From assembly GCA_964451605.1 (NCBI GenBank), contig CAYVJA010000055.1:1-17159 (forward strand): DNA of 17,159 nt, written 5' to 3'. The notes under the pieces are model-generated. The model saw only the letters and a list, made by a program, of their open reading frames with translations. It did not search any database and was not told where the DNA came from. Source of the stretch: JAQVSH01 sp964451605 (GTDB lineage: Bacteria; Bacteroidota; Bacteroidia; Bacteroidales; UBA4181). The position numbers and the translations under genes were made by a program. This document shows, piece by piece, positions 1-6,858 of the stretch; position 1 is the first letter of the stretch, and each line of letters starts with the position of its first letter.

Positions 1-1
1 G

Positions 2-874
2 GTGGTGAAGGCAATAAATGAAGACATCCCCTGGGCTGTTCGAAATTGTACCCAGAAGGAGTTGATATGGCTCTTTGGGCTCTTATCGAACTCTTCCGGC
101 AGGATGACGTCTGTCTTTACCAAAGAGGAACGCCACCAGAAACGTCAGGTGGAGGCTCAATTGGAGCAGTGGGAGATTGACAATGCCTCACATATTGCCG
201 AACTGTTGGTTGCGCTGGGTGTGGGCGATGGCGTGGGTGAGATGCGTTCTGCGCTGGGTGACCCCAATGCATTAAAACTCCTCTCATTGGCCAAAGTTAT
301 TTTGTCGCTCAATCGGAACGCTTCTAATATTGAAGTGGCAGTCGATCGGGTTTCGACCATCATAAAGGCGCTGAAGCGGTATATTCACCGTGATGCCAAC
401 AACGACTTTGTGGCTTCCGATCTCACCGAAACACTTCGTACGGTGTTAGTGCTTAATTCGAATGTGGCAAAAAACACAAAAACGCGAATTGTAACCCGCT
501 TTGAGCCGATTAAAGCAGTGGAGTGTCATCAGGACGAAATATGCCAGGTTTGGACCAATATCATCGATAATGCCATACAGGCGATGGCTCCTCTCGAAAC
601 GGAGCATCTTATTGACATCTCCGTTGCAGATAAGGGCTCGTTCGTACAGGTGGTGATCAGCGATAATGGGCCGGGTATTCCCGAAGTCATTCAGGACAGA
701 ATCTTCGAACCGTTCTTTACTACCAAAAAGGCAGGGTTCGGAACCGGTATGGGGCTGGATATTTCGAAGCAGATTGTCGAGCGGCACGGTGGAAAAATTT
801 ATTTTATATCGGAAAATGGCGCGGGTACGCAATTTTTTGTGGAACTTCCTTACCTTCACGCAGTCGAATCATGA
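2..874 (+). CDS. Sensor histidine kinase-like ATPase, 5'-truncated by window edge
   Basis: This is the C-terminal 290 residues of a signalling protein whose start lies outside the window; the GTG at the edge is probably just an internal Val codon. The C-terminal half is a clear GHKL ATPase domain: N box with N186 and N190 (WTNIIDNAIQAM), G1 DNGPGIP (221-227), F box FEPFFTTK (235-242) and G2 GTGMGLD (247-253). The preceding helical region (about 95-130, LNRNASNIEVAVDRVSTIIKAL-like) occupies the place of the dimerisation/phospho-acceptor helices but has no HE-type H box; an Asn/Arg stretch sits where the His is expected. I recall a similar His-less subfamily at the C-termini of multidomain sensor proteins in other bacteria. 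It ends 36 nt before a receiver-kinase gene, so the two are probably one operon. The input domains are not visible. ATP-binding fold is certain; true kinase activity is not. Confidence 0.85.
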   Translation: MVKAINEDIPWAVRNCTQKELIWLFGLLSNSSGRMTSVFTKEERHQKRQVEAQLEQWEIDNASHIAELLVALGVGDGVGEMRSALGDPNALKLLSLAKVILSLNRNASNIEVAVDRVSTIIKALKRYIHRDANNDFVASDLTETLRTVLVLNSNVAKNTKTRIVTRFEPIKAVECHQDEICQVWTNIIDNAIQAMAPLETEHLIDISVADKGSFVQVVISDNGPGIPEVIQDRIFEPFFTTKKAGFGTGMGLDISKQIVERHGGKIYFISENGAGTQFFVELPYLHAVES

Positions 875-910
875 AGATGACTTCATTCTCATTTTAAATA
901 GATATAGTTT

Positions 911-2095
911 ATGAAGAAAGCAATTATCTGTGTCGATGACGAAGATATCATTCTTGAGGCGCTGAAAGACCAACTGAGCACATTTCTCGGTTCCGAGTTT
1001 GATGTGGAAACTGCGCTGGATGCAGAAGAAGCTATGGAAATTTTTCAGGAACTCTCTGAGCAGGGTACTCCCGTTCCTGTGGTCATCTCCGACTATCTGA
1101 TGCCGGGGATGCTGGGCGATGAATTCCTCATCAGGATGCATCAGGTAAATCCCGATGCGCTGAAAATTTTGCTCACCGGTCATGCCAATGTAGAAGGGGT
1201 GGTGAATGCAATCAATAAAGCCAATCTCTATCGGTTTATTCCTAAGCCCTGGGACAGCGAAGATCTGATTCTAACGGTTAAGGAGGCGTTGCGCAGTTTT
1301 CTGATGGAGGTGGAGATTCGGACAAAGAATCAGGAACTGGAGTCGATGAACCAAAATTTGGAGAAACTGGTCGATGAACGGACAGCCGAACTGGCCGAGG
1401 CCAATGCCACCAAGGATAAGTTTTTCTCCATTATTGCCCACGACTTGAAGGGGGCCTTTAACAGTCTGATGGGGCTGTCGGATTTTTTGATTGCCGATTT
1501 CGCCAATCTCCCCGATTCGGAGCGGATGGAGATACTTTCGCACATCAAGGCGGTTTCCGATTCTTCCTACAAGTTGCTTCAGAATCTGTTAGATTGGGCC
1601 AGGGTGCAAACCGGGAAGATTCCTTTTGCTCCGGCTGTACTCGATCTCTCCATGGCTGTGGAGAACGAACTCACCTTCTTTAGCGGACAGGCATCGCAGA
1701 AACAGATTGTCCTCAAAAAAGTATTTCCCGAGACCCCCGTTCAGGCCTTTGCCGATTTGAATATGGTTTCGACCATTCTGCGGAACTTGATCTCTAATGC
1801 CTTAAAATTCACCTATCCGGGCGGACAGGTTACTATTTCGCTGGCCGATGCAGGCGACTTTGCCGAGGTTTCGGTTTCGGATACAGGTATCGGGATTGCG
1901 CCCGAAAATCTTCAACGTCTCTTTAAGGTTTCGGAACATGTTAAGAGTTACGGTACCAATCGTGAAGAGGGAACGGGTCTGGGTCTGATCTTGTGCCGGG
2001 AGTTTGTGCAAAAGCACGGGGGATCTATTTCTGTTGAGAGCAGCCCCAAAGGGAGCCGTTTCTTCTTTACCCTGCCTAAGCATCCGGCCAAATAA
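911..2095 (+). CDS. Hybrid protein: N-terminal response-regulator receiver plus C-terminal histidine kinase
   Basis: The 394-aa protein has reversed hybrid order. Residues 1-125 are a receiver (REC) domain with acidic D9/D10/E11, phospho-acceptor D61 in SDYLMPG, T89 and K112 (RFIPKPW). A coiled-coil linker follows (about 130-165, rich in E, L and Q). Then comes a HisKA domain with H177 in AHDLKGAF, and an HATPase domain with N box RNLISNALKF (291-300), G1 DTGIG (324-328) and G2 GTGLGL (354-359). No membrane segment is present, so it should be a cytoplasmic phosphorelay or signal-integrating protein. Its receiver is of the type often fused to HD-GYP or kinase outputs (LYRFIPKPWD signature). 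It follows the His-less ATPase by 36 nt; inference: the two proteins work together, the receiver taking input and H177 passing phosphate to an unlinked regulator. No DNA-binding output domain is encoded here. Confidence 0.93.
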   Translation: MKKAIICVDDEDIILEALKDQLSTFLGSEFDVETALDAEEAMEIFQELSEQGTPVPVVISDYLMPGMLGDEFLIRMHQVNPDALKILLTGHANVEGVVNAINKANLYRFIPKPWDSEDLILTVKEALRSFLMEVEIRTKNQELESMNQNLEKLVDERTAELAEANATKDKFFSIIAHDLKGAFNSLMGLSDFLIADFANLPDSERMEILSHIKAVSDSSYKLLQNLLDWARVQTGKIPFAPAVLDLSMAVENELTFFSGQASQKQIVLKKVFPETPVQAFADLNMVSTILRNLISNALKFTYPGGQVTISLADAGDFAEVSVSDTGIGIAPENLQRLFKVSEHVKSYGTNREEGTGLGLILCREFVQKHGGSISVESSPKGSRFFFTLPKHPAK

Positions 2096-2138
2096 CTCTC
2101 CGTGTCGCAACGGTGCACGCCTCTTCTTTACTCTATAG

Positions 2139-2189
2139 CCCCTGTATCTCTTCTCCCGGTTTCCGGTGCGAGATATTCAGGGGATTTTT
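2139..2189 (+). terminator. Bulged hairpin with T tract, intrinsic terminator of the kinase unit
   Basis: CCCCTG+TATCTC (2139-2150) pairs with GAGATA (2170-2175) and CAGGGG (2178-2183). The stem has 12 bp with a 2-nt TT bulge, and its 19-nt loop contains CCGGTTTCCGG. It is followed by A and five T residues. It lies 43 nt after the stop of the receiver-kinase gene and before the sigma operon, the right place for a rho-independent terminator. It could alternatively act as a leader structure, but the sigma start is downstream of a better promoter candidate. Confidence 0.6.
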
Positions 2190-2203
2190 ATTGGTGAGAG
2201 GTG

Positions 2204-2211
2204 TAACTTTA
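2204..2211 (+). promoter_or_regulatory. Possible -7 element for the ECF sigma operon
   Basis: TAACTTTA matches the Bacteroidota -7 consensus TAnnTTTG at all but the last position. It lies 19 nt upstream of the sigma-factor ATG, just after the terminator hairpin. No convincing -33 TTTG is seen at the usual distance, so this is a weak call. ECF operons are often autoregulated, in which case the true promoter may have a different consensus. Confidence 0.3.
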
Positions 2212-2230
2212 TTGCCCATGAACCGTCATC

Positions 2231-2743
2231 ATGATAAGAATGGAAACGGACGAATTCATAACAAACATTTTGCCTGCAAAGGATATGCTCTTCCGAACGG
2301 CGCTCCGTTATGTAGCCAACCGGGATGTGGCTGAGGATATAGTTCAGGAAACGTTACTGCGCATGTGGGATGTTCGGCAAAACTGGCCAAAGATTGGGAG
2401 TTACAGGGCCTACATGGTTACTGTGTTGCGGAATCTCTGTTTCGATCATCTTCGGTCGTCGCGGCGGTTGATGGTGCCCTTGGATCAGTTGCCTCCGGGA
2501 GAGTCCGATTCTGCATCTCCCTCCGAAATGCTGGAACAGGAGGAAGAGCTTAACTGTTTGCACACGCTGATTGCCGCGCTTCCCGAGATGCAGCGAAATG
2601 TGGTTCTGCTGCGGGTAGTAGAGGGCTTCAGTTATAAAGAGATAGGTGAGGCACTCGGGATAAACCCGGCCATTGTAAAGATTACCCTCTATAGGGCCAA
2701 ACATCGGATAAAATTAGGAATGCGAAAAATATTACTGCCATGA
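2231..2743 (+). CDS. ECF-type RNA polymerase sigma factor (sigma-70 family)
   Basis: The 170-aa protein has the two-domain ECF architecture. Region 2 is at about 15-80, with the core-binding/-10 segment DVAEDIVQETLLRMW and the LRNLCFDHLRSSRR promoter-melting helix. Region 4 is at about 112-165 (LPEMQRNVVLLRVVEGFSYKEIGEALGINPAIVKITLYRAK) and contains the -35-recognising helix-turn-helix. Length is normal for the class. ATG at 2231 and ATG at 2240 (MET...) are both possible starts; neither has a good Shine-Dalgarno, as is common in this phylum. Its last codon overlaps the start of the next gene (ATGA at 2740-2743), so translation is probably coupled to a small membrane protein that is the likely anti-sigma factor. 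It should direct transcription of an envelope-related regulon, including probably its own operon. The signal it responds to is unknown. Confidence 0.95.
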   Translation: MIRMETDEFITNILPAKDMLFRTALRYVANRDVAEDIVQETLLRMWDVRQNWPKIGSYRAYMVTVLRNLCFDHLRSSRRLMVPLDQLPPGESDSASPSEMLEQEEELNCLHTLIAALPEMQRNVVLLRVVEGFSYKEIGEALGINPAIVKITLYRAKHRIKLGMRKILLP

Positions 2744-3138
2744 AGTCGATGCATCCATCTGATCATCCTGATTCGCTCCATTCGTTGCTGGAGGCCTATG
2801 GTGAGCGGTGCCGCAGAGTCGGTCTGGACGAAGCGTTCGAACGCAAGGTTATCGCAGCCAGAGACAGGAAGCGGACCTTCCGGCAAACACACTCCTCCTC
2901 ATCGCTCTGGCGACATATGGCCATTGCAGCCTCTATCTCTCTCTTAATCGGATTGGGGGTACTGTTTCGTGAACCGTTCACCGGGCGGTTGCACACCCCT
3001 GCCACGGTTGTTCCCTCTCAGCAAGAGGCTCTGTCTATTATCAGGGAGTCGCTCTTTCTGGTATCGGACGAACTGCGCCGGGGCACCTCGCTCGCGGTTG
3101 AATATGTTGATCCTACGCTCAATTCTGAAAATCCTTAA
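2740..3138 (+). CDS. Small single-pass membrane protein, probable anti-sigma factor
   Basis: The 132-aa protein overlaps the sigma gene by 4 nt (ATGA) and the next gene by 1 nt (TAATG). A charged cytoplasmic N-terminus (about 1-58, EAYGERCRRVGLDEAFERKVIAARDRKR) is followed by one membrane helix (about 59-76, HMAIAASISLLIGLGVLF) and a periplasmic tail of about 55 residues. The topology and position fit an anti-sigma factor that holds the ECF factor at the membrane. I see neither the zinc-binding HxxxCxxC signature of classical anti-sigma factors nor a FecR-type periplasmic domain, so the call rests on context. An internal ATG at codon 4 is an alternative start. It is conserved in arrangement, not obviously in sequence, with sigma-linked small proteins of Bacteroidales. 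Confidence 0.75.
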   Translation: MKSMHPSDHPDSLHSLLEAYGERCRRVGLDEAFERKVIAARDRKRTFRQTHSSSSLWRHMAIAASISLLIGLGVLFREPFTGRLHTPATVVPSQQEALSIIRESLFLVSDELRRGTSLAVEYVDPTLNSENP

Positions 3139-3668
3139 TGGTTATGCGACACACACTCTATTATCCGCTTCTCCTGCTCCTTCTTTTTGCGGTTACCCAT
3201 CCGCTGGCGGGTCAGGGTTTTGTGAGCAAATTTGCCGAACAGAGCCCCTCCAATACCTATAAAAAGGTTCACATTACCCAAAAGATGTTTCGTTTGGCCG
3301 CCGAGTCGGAAGAGGTAAAATATGAACCCAAACTCCGTGACATTCTTCTGCATCTTGACAATCTCTATGTGCTGCGTACAGGAAATAATACGCCCTTCTA
3401 TTTCAGAACGGTTCTGGAGAAGCTGCAGCAGCAGAAAGCGTTCGAGCCTCTTGTATTGATTGAGGATAATTCCGAACGGGTCGCCATTTTTGTTCGCGAA
3501 GAGCAGGAGCAGGTTCGCGAACTGGTTCTGGCGGTTGTGGCGAAAGGCGAGTTTATTCTCATCGGCATGGAGGGCTCTTTACGGCTCGATCAGGTAGCTG
3601 CACTCTCCAGTTCGGTGAAAGTTGACGGGATGGAGTACTTTAAGCGCATTAAGTTGAATACGAATTAG
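3138..3668 (+). CDS. DUF4252 domain-containing secreted protein
   Basis: The 176-aa protein starts inside the stop of the preceding gene (TAATG). It has an N-terminal signal peptide (about 1-25, hydrophobic YYPLLLLLLFAV, cleavage near LAGQG), so it is periplasmic or envelope-bound; no lipobox Cys is seen. The mature part has the layout I recall for DUF4252: N-terminal FVSKFAEQ, a segment ending in the LDNLYVL strand, a long alpha helix (about 88-97, RTVLEKLQQQ) and paired strands (VAIFVREEQEQVRELVLAV / GEFILIGMEGSLRLDQV). DUF4252 genes commonly lie beside an ECF sigma factor and a small membrane protein in Bacteroidetes, exactly as here, so it probably belongs to the sigma factor's sensing system or regulon. 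The molecular role of DUF4252 is unknown to me. Its stop codon TAG forms the first bases of an intergenic repeat unit. Confidence 0.85.
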   Translation: MVMRHTLYYPLLLLLLFAVTHPLAGQGFVSKFAEQSPSNTYKKVHITQKMFRLAAESEEVKYEPKLRDILLHLDNLYVLRTGNNTPFYFRTVLEKLQQQKAFEPLVLIEDNSERVAIFVREEQEQVRELVLAVVAKGEFILIGMEGSLRLDQVAALSSSVKVDGMEYFKRIKLNTN

Positions 3669-3707
3669 TGCTCTAATAATTAATGGTAAATGGTTAATGG
3701 TGAATGC
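3666..3707 (+). repeat. Single TAGTGCTC octamer plus four TTAATGG-type heptamers
   Basis: The TAG stop codon of the DUF4252 gene is the start of one TAGTGCTC unit (3666-3673). After TAATAA come four tandem heptamers in exact register: TTAATGG (3680-3686), TAAATGG, TTAATGG and TGAATGC (ending 3707). The same two unit types occur together after the DUF4197 gene at 14285-14352. No coding role is apparent. Confidence 0.75.
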
Positions 3708-3778
3708 TGTTTTCTATAATACTCGTCACTCGTACAACATCTTTTATTACTGAATTTATCACTTTCTATCCTACTAAA

Positions 3779-4540
3779 ATGAAAAATATCTTGCGTTTTG
3801 TTCTTCTGTTGGTTGTCGTGTTTTTTGTGTTGCCTTTGGGGGCTCAGTCTTTTGAGTTTGATCTGGATCATCGGAATCGTGTGCGGATTGGGCTTAAGGG
3901 TATTGAGGTGAATTATGGCCGTGATCATTATGTGGGGCATCCCATGGTGTGGGGTTTCGGGTTTACAACTTTGCCGTCGCCCGACTATTCGATGTATGAT
4001 GAGGCCGATCACGGTTTTTTTGAGCTGGATGTGGCCCGGTCGCAGCGTTGGTTTATCAACCCTTTTCATGCTTCGGTGGCGTTCAACGAGGAGGGAACGT
4101 TTGGTTTGGTTTCCAGTCTGGGGATTGCCTGGAATAATTATGTGTTCGATCAGAATATTACGGTGGCACAGATGGACGGTCTTTTGATGCCGATTCCGCT
4201 CGACAAGAATTATAAGAAGTCGAAGCTGACTACGGTAGCCTTTTCGGTTCCGGTGGAGCTGGAGGTTCAGTTTCCCCGAAAGAACGCAGAGGATAAACGG
4301 TTCTTTTTGGCAGGTGGTGTGTTGGGCGAGGTAGTGGTCGGATCGCACACCAAGTTCAAGAGACCCAAACACAAACAGAAGGGGAATCTGGATGTAAATC
4401 CCTTTCAGGCAGCTATTTCGGCCCGCATTGGCTATGATGATGTGAGCATTTTTTGCAACTACAATCTCACCTCACTCTTCGAAAAGAACAAGGGTCCCGA
4501 GATGCAGGCGCTGACTTTTGGTATTGGGCTCAACCTGTAA
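3779..4540 (+). CDS. Outer-membrane beta-barrel protein, 253 aa
   Basis: I chose ATG at 3779 because it opens a typical signal peptide: MKNILR, a hydrophobic core LLLVVVFFVLPLG, and cleavage near GA|QS at residue 22. A longer in-frame extension to 3704 would place 25 non-signal residues in front. The mature chain is rich in alternating hydrophobic/aromatic strands ending in turns (for example RVRIGLKGIEVNY, WGFGFTTL, FGLVSSLGIAWNNYVF, VSIFCNYNLTSLF) and closes with LTFGIGLNL, a beta-barrel terminal strand. No plug, TonB box or enzymatic motif is visible. It is separated from the DUF4252 gene by 110 nt containing repeats, so it may be independently transcribed; I find no good promoter. The exact family and any ligand are not recognised. 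It converges on another barrel gene 5 nt downstream. Confidence 0.7.
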   Translation: MKNILRFVLLLVVVFFVLPLGAQSFEFDLDHRNRVRIGLKGIEVNYGRDHYVGHPMVWGFGFTTLPSPDYSMYDEADHGFFELDVARSQRWFINPFHASVAFNEEGTFGLVSSLGIAWNNYVFDQNITVAQMDGLLMPIPLDKNYKKSKLTTVAFSVPVELEVQFPRKNAEDKRFFLAGGVLGEVVVGSHTKFKRPKHKQKGNLDVNPFQAAISARIGYDDVSIFCNYNLTSLFEKNKGPEMQALTFGIGLNL

Positions 4541-4545
4541 TCCGA

Positions 4546-5070
4546 CTACAGATAGATGTTAAACCCTATGCTGAGGCCGATTCGTTCGGTGTTATGCCGG
4601 CCGCTGCCGTAGAATTGTTTGCAGTACACCAGAGGTTCGATGGAGAGGTTTGGGGCTACAAACCATGCGTAGCCGGCTTCGACCGTAATGGCGGGAAAGG
4701 GTTGTGAGGTAGCAGGAGCTCCCGGAACTTTTATACGGGAGATATAGTGCTCCAGGGTAATACCTACCGGAATCACACCGTTGATGTAGTATCGGCCTCC
4801 TACGCCGAAGTTCCAGTAACGGTCCTTGACGTCGGCCATCTTTTGGTATTCGTATCCACAGCTTACTCTGGCCAGAAAGTTGTCGGCCACAAAATAGCCT
4901 GCACCCATTTGCAGGACAATATGCCGATATGTCTTGTCGCTAAAGGGGTTATTGCTGCTCAACGATAGTTCGGAACTGGGATTGATTACCCAACGTCCGG
5001 CTTCGGTCTGGGCACAGGCTATGCCGGCGGTGGCAAGCAGGAGAAATAATGCAGTAATTATTCGGCGCAT
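4546..5070 (-). CDS. Small outer-membrane beta-barrel protein, 174 aa
   Basis: The protein has a clear signal peptide (MRRIITALFLLLATAGIACA, cleavage after residue 20 before QTEAG) followed by about 150 residues of amphipathic strands: HIVLQMGAGYFV, FLARVSCGYEYQ, WNFGVGGRYYING, VGITLEHYIS, PAITVEAGYAWFV, LSIEPLVYCKQFY. The final strand is ERIGLSIGFNIYL. The pattern and size fit an eight-stranded OmpW/OmpX-like or OMP_b-brl type porin-fold protein. It is transcribed toward the 253-aa barrel gene and away from the NSS transporter; the upstream 90 nt are shared with the divergent transporter. Substrate or adhesive function cannot be inferred. The two barrels are not evidently copies of each other. 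Confidence 0.75.
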   Translation of the reverse strand: MRRIITALFLLLATAGIACAQTEAGRWVINPSSELSLSSNNPFSDKTYRHIVLQMGAGYFVADNFLARVSCGYEYQKMADVKDRYWNFGVGGRYYINGVIPVGITLEHYISRIKVPGAPATSQPFPAITVEAGYAWFVAPNLSIEPLVYCKQFYGSGRHNTERIGLSIGFNIYL

Positions 5071-5108
5071 GGTAAGTGAGGTTTAGAAAAGAAAAGGAAT
5101 TACATTTA

Positions 5109-5126
5109 TATCTTTAGGTAAATGTA
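5109..5126. promoter_or_regulatory. Possible divergent promoters between barrel gene and NSS transporter
   Basis: The 90-nt AT-rich gap holds TATCTTTA on the plus strand (5109-5116) and TACATTTA on the minus strand (5119-5126). Each matches TAnnTTTG except the last base. Transcripts would start about 40 nt before the respective ATGs (5161 and 5070). No clear -33 TTTG accompanies either, so confidence is low. Confidence 0.3.
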
Positions 5127-5160
5127 TATATTTTCCCGTTTTTTCTGAACCTCTTAGTGT

Positions 5161-6504
5161 ATGAATCATTCCAGGGATAATTTTACCGGTTTTCTTGCCG
5201 TTGTGTTGGCAGCTGCCGGGTCGGCCATCGGGCTGGGCAATATTTGGCGTTTCCCCTATATTATGGGGATGTATGGGGGTGGAGCCTTTTTACTGGTTTA
5301 CCTCCTTTTTGTTTTGGGGCTGGGAGTCCCGCTCATGTTGTCGGAGTTTGCCATTGGCAGGCGGTCGCAGAGCAATCTGGTCAGAGCCTTTCAGAAGTCG
5401 GCCCCAGGTACCCGTTGGCACTATATCGGGATTATGGGGATTGTAGCCTCCATCCTGATTATGGCTTTTTATACCACCATTTCCGGATGGACATTGGAGT
5501 ATACGCTAAAGATGGCCATGGGTGCATTTCGTGGTGCCGATGCCACAGCGGTAGATTCTATGCTGACGCAGTTTATTTCGCAACCCGTTATGCCTATAGT
5601 CTATCAGTCCATATTCCTGGGCGTTAGCGGATGGATAGTGATGAGGGGGGTTCAGAAGGGAATCGAGACTTTCTCAAAAATATTGATGCCTCTGTTGGCA
5701 ATCATTCTGGTGGTGTTGGCAATCCGTTCGCTTCTGCTTGAGGATGCCTCCAAAGGTCTTGCTTTTATGTTCAAGCCCGACTTTTCGAAGTTAACCCTTC
5801 AGGGTATTCTCAGTGCGCTGGGACAGGCCTTCTTTTCGCTGAGTCTGGGTATGGGCTGTATGTTAACCTACGGTTCGTATATCAAGAAGGACGAAATCTT
5901 GTTGAAGACTTCGCTGGCAGTGGTCTTTTTTGACACCTTTTTTGCCGTGACTGCGGGTGTAATCATCTTTCCCGCTGTCTTTTCGTTTGGGATAGCTCCC
6001 AATGCAGGGGTCGATCTGATTTTTAAAACCCTCCCAATGGTGTTTCAGATGATGCCTTTTGGAGAGTTGTTTGGAGCCCTCTTTTTTATTCTGGTGATGA
6101 TTGCCGCACTTACCTCTATTATTTCGTTACTCGAGGTGGGTGTATCCTATTTTGTTGAGGAGACAGGTGCCTCACGAACCAAAGCCACCATAGGTGTAAT
6201 GGGAGTGGTAATGCTCCTGGGTGTGCTTGCCACCTGGTCGTTCGGTCCCCTGAAGGATACTGTCTTCGGCGGGAAAACCTTCTTTGATTGGTTCGACTAC
6301 CTTACGGCCAATGTGATGCTTCCTTTGGGCGCTATTGCTATCTCTCTCTTTGTGGGGTGGTACTGGACCAAGAAGGCAAGTGTCGATGAGTTAACCAACG
6401 GCACGCCCCGGCATGTACGTCATGTCAGGCTCTTCTTTTTTGTGATTCGGTATGTGGCTCCTTTGGCCATTCTGGCCATTTTCGTGAGCGGGATTGTAGG
6501 CTGA
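5161..6504 (+). CDS. Sodium-dependent transporter of the NSS/SNF family (LeuT fold)
   Basis: The 447-aa inner-membrane protein has 11-12 predicted hydrophobic helices. TM1 carries the family signature with its unwound centre, AAAGSAIGLGNIWRFPY (17-33), including Arg30 at the place of the LeuT extracellular-gate Arg. TM3 has AFYTTISGWTLEYTLK, in the region of the conserved substrate-contacting Tyr. TM6 shows the unwound FFSLSLGMGCMLTYGSYI motif. These regions form the two Na+ sites and the substrate pocket in the family. Likely role: Na+-driven uptake of an amino acid or related small zwitterion; the substrate cannot be read from sequence. Length is typical of the shorter bacterial members (MhsT-like). 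It is a single-gene unit with divergent barrel gene upstream; its stop codon directly abuts the stop of the convergent 88-aa gene with no bases between. Confidence 0.95.
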   Translation: MNHSRDNFTGFLAVVLAAAGSAIGLGNIWRFPYIMGMYGGGAFLLVYLLFVLGLGVPLMLSEFAIGRRSQSNLVRAFQKSAPGTRWHYIGIMGIVASILIMAFYTTISGWTLEYTLKMAMGAFRGADATAVDSMLTQFISQPVMPIVYQSIFLGVSGWIVMRGVQKGIETFSKILMPLLAIILVVLAIRSLLLEDASKGLAFMFKPDFSKLTLQGILSALGQAFFSLSLGMGCMLTYGSYIKKDEILLKTSLAVVFFDTFFAVTAGVIIFPAVFSFGIAPNAGVDLIFKTLPMVFQMMPFGELFGALFFILVMIAALTSIISLLEVGVSYFVEETGASRTKATIGVMGVVMLLGVLATWSFGPLKDTVFGGKTFFDWFDYLTANVMLPLGAIAISLFVGWYWTKKASVDELTNGTPRHVRHVRLFFFVIRYVAPLAILAIFVSGIVG

Positions 6505-6771
6505 CTACTCGAACTTGAGGAGATCGGGCAGTTTTTTTGCATCGCGGATAATGGCCTGGTAGTGTGCTTTAACCGCCTTGCTGTTCTTTTCTACGATACC
6601 CCGGTTTATTCTTGAGATCAGCTCGTTCGAGGTGTGTCCAAGAGCCCACAAGGTTTTGTTGATAGAGTCGAGATTGGCATTTTCGTGAAAGTATGCGTAA
6701 GCATAGCACTCTCCTGCCAGATTGGAGGTCAGTTGGTTAATGGCTTTTTTCAGTGTGCGTTTGTTGGCCAT
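6505..6771 (-). CDS. Conserved small protein of unknown function, 88 aa
   Basis: This is a small soluble, mostly alpha-helical, basic protein: MANKRTLKKAINQLTSNLAGECYAY at the start, then helices around residues 32-52 and 60-80, with no signal peptide or membrane segment. The opening NKRxLKKxIN...ECxA resembles short hypothetical proteins that I recall being widespread in Bacteroidales, often of 85-95 aa, with no assigned function. It is a real gene rather than a shadow: it fills a gap left by both neighbours, has a perfect TAnnTTTG promoter with a -33 TTTG upstream, and its stop touches the stop of the convergent transporter gene. I cannot name a role; the charged N-terminus might suggest binding to nucleic acid or to a protein partner, but that is a guess. 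Confidence 0.8.
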   Translation of the reverse strand: MANKRTLKKAINQLTSNLAGECYAYAYFHENANLDSINKTLWALGHTSNELISRINRGIVEKNSKAVKAHYQAIIRDAKKLPDLLKFE

Positions 6772-6802
6772 GGTGATACGAAATTAGTGTGAGCGGGTTT
6801 TG

Positions 6803-6832
6803 CAAAGGTAATCATTTCGGGCGGTTCGCAAA
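6803..6832 (-). promoter_or_regulatory. Bacteroidota-type promoter for the 88-aa gene
   Basis: On the minus strand TACCTTTG (complement of 6803-6810) matches the -7 consensus TAnnTTTG exactly. A TTTG (complement of 6829-6832) lies 18 nt upstream at the -33 position. Predicted transcription start is near 6797, about 25 nt before the ATG. The -33 box sits in a small inverted repeat, CGGTT-TGCG-AACCG (6822-6835), which may be chance or a weak end-structure for the upstream protease gene. Confidence 0.65.
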
Positions 6833-6858
6833 CCGATACTGCGGATAGATAAGAGGGG

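Noticed and set aside
3715..3720. TATAAT upstream of the 253-aa barrel gene, like an E. coli -10 box
   Set aside because: Bacteroidota primary promoters use TAnnTTTG and -33 TTTG; the hexamer is in AT-rich DNA without a matching -33, so it is likely chance.
3704..3778. Longer N-terminus for the 253-aa barrel protein
   Set aside because: It would bury the signal peptide behind 25 residues; ATG 3779 gives a standard secreted start.
4531..4556. Small inverted repeat CTGTA/TACAG across the convergent barrel gene ends, as a shared terminator
   Set aside because: Only 5 bp of stem with no T tract on either strand.
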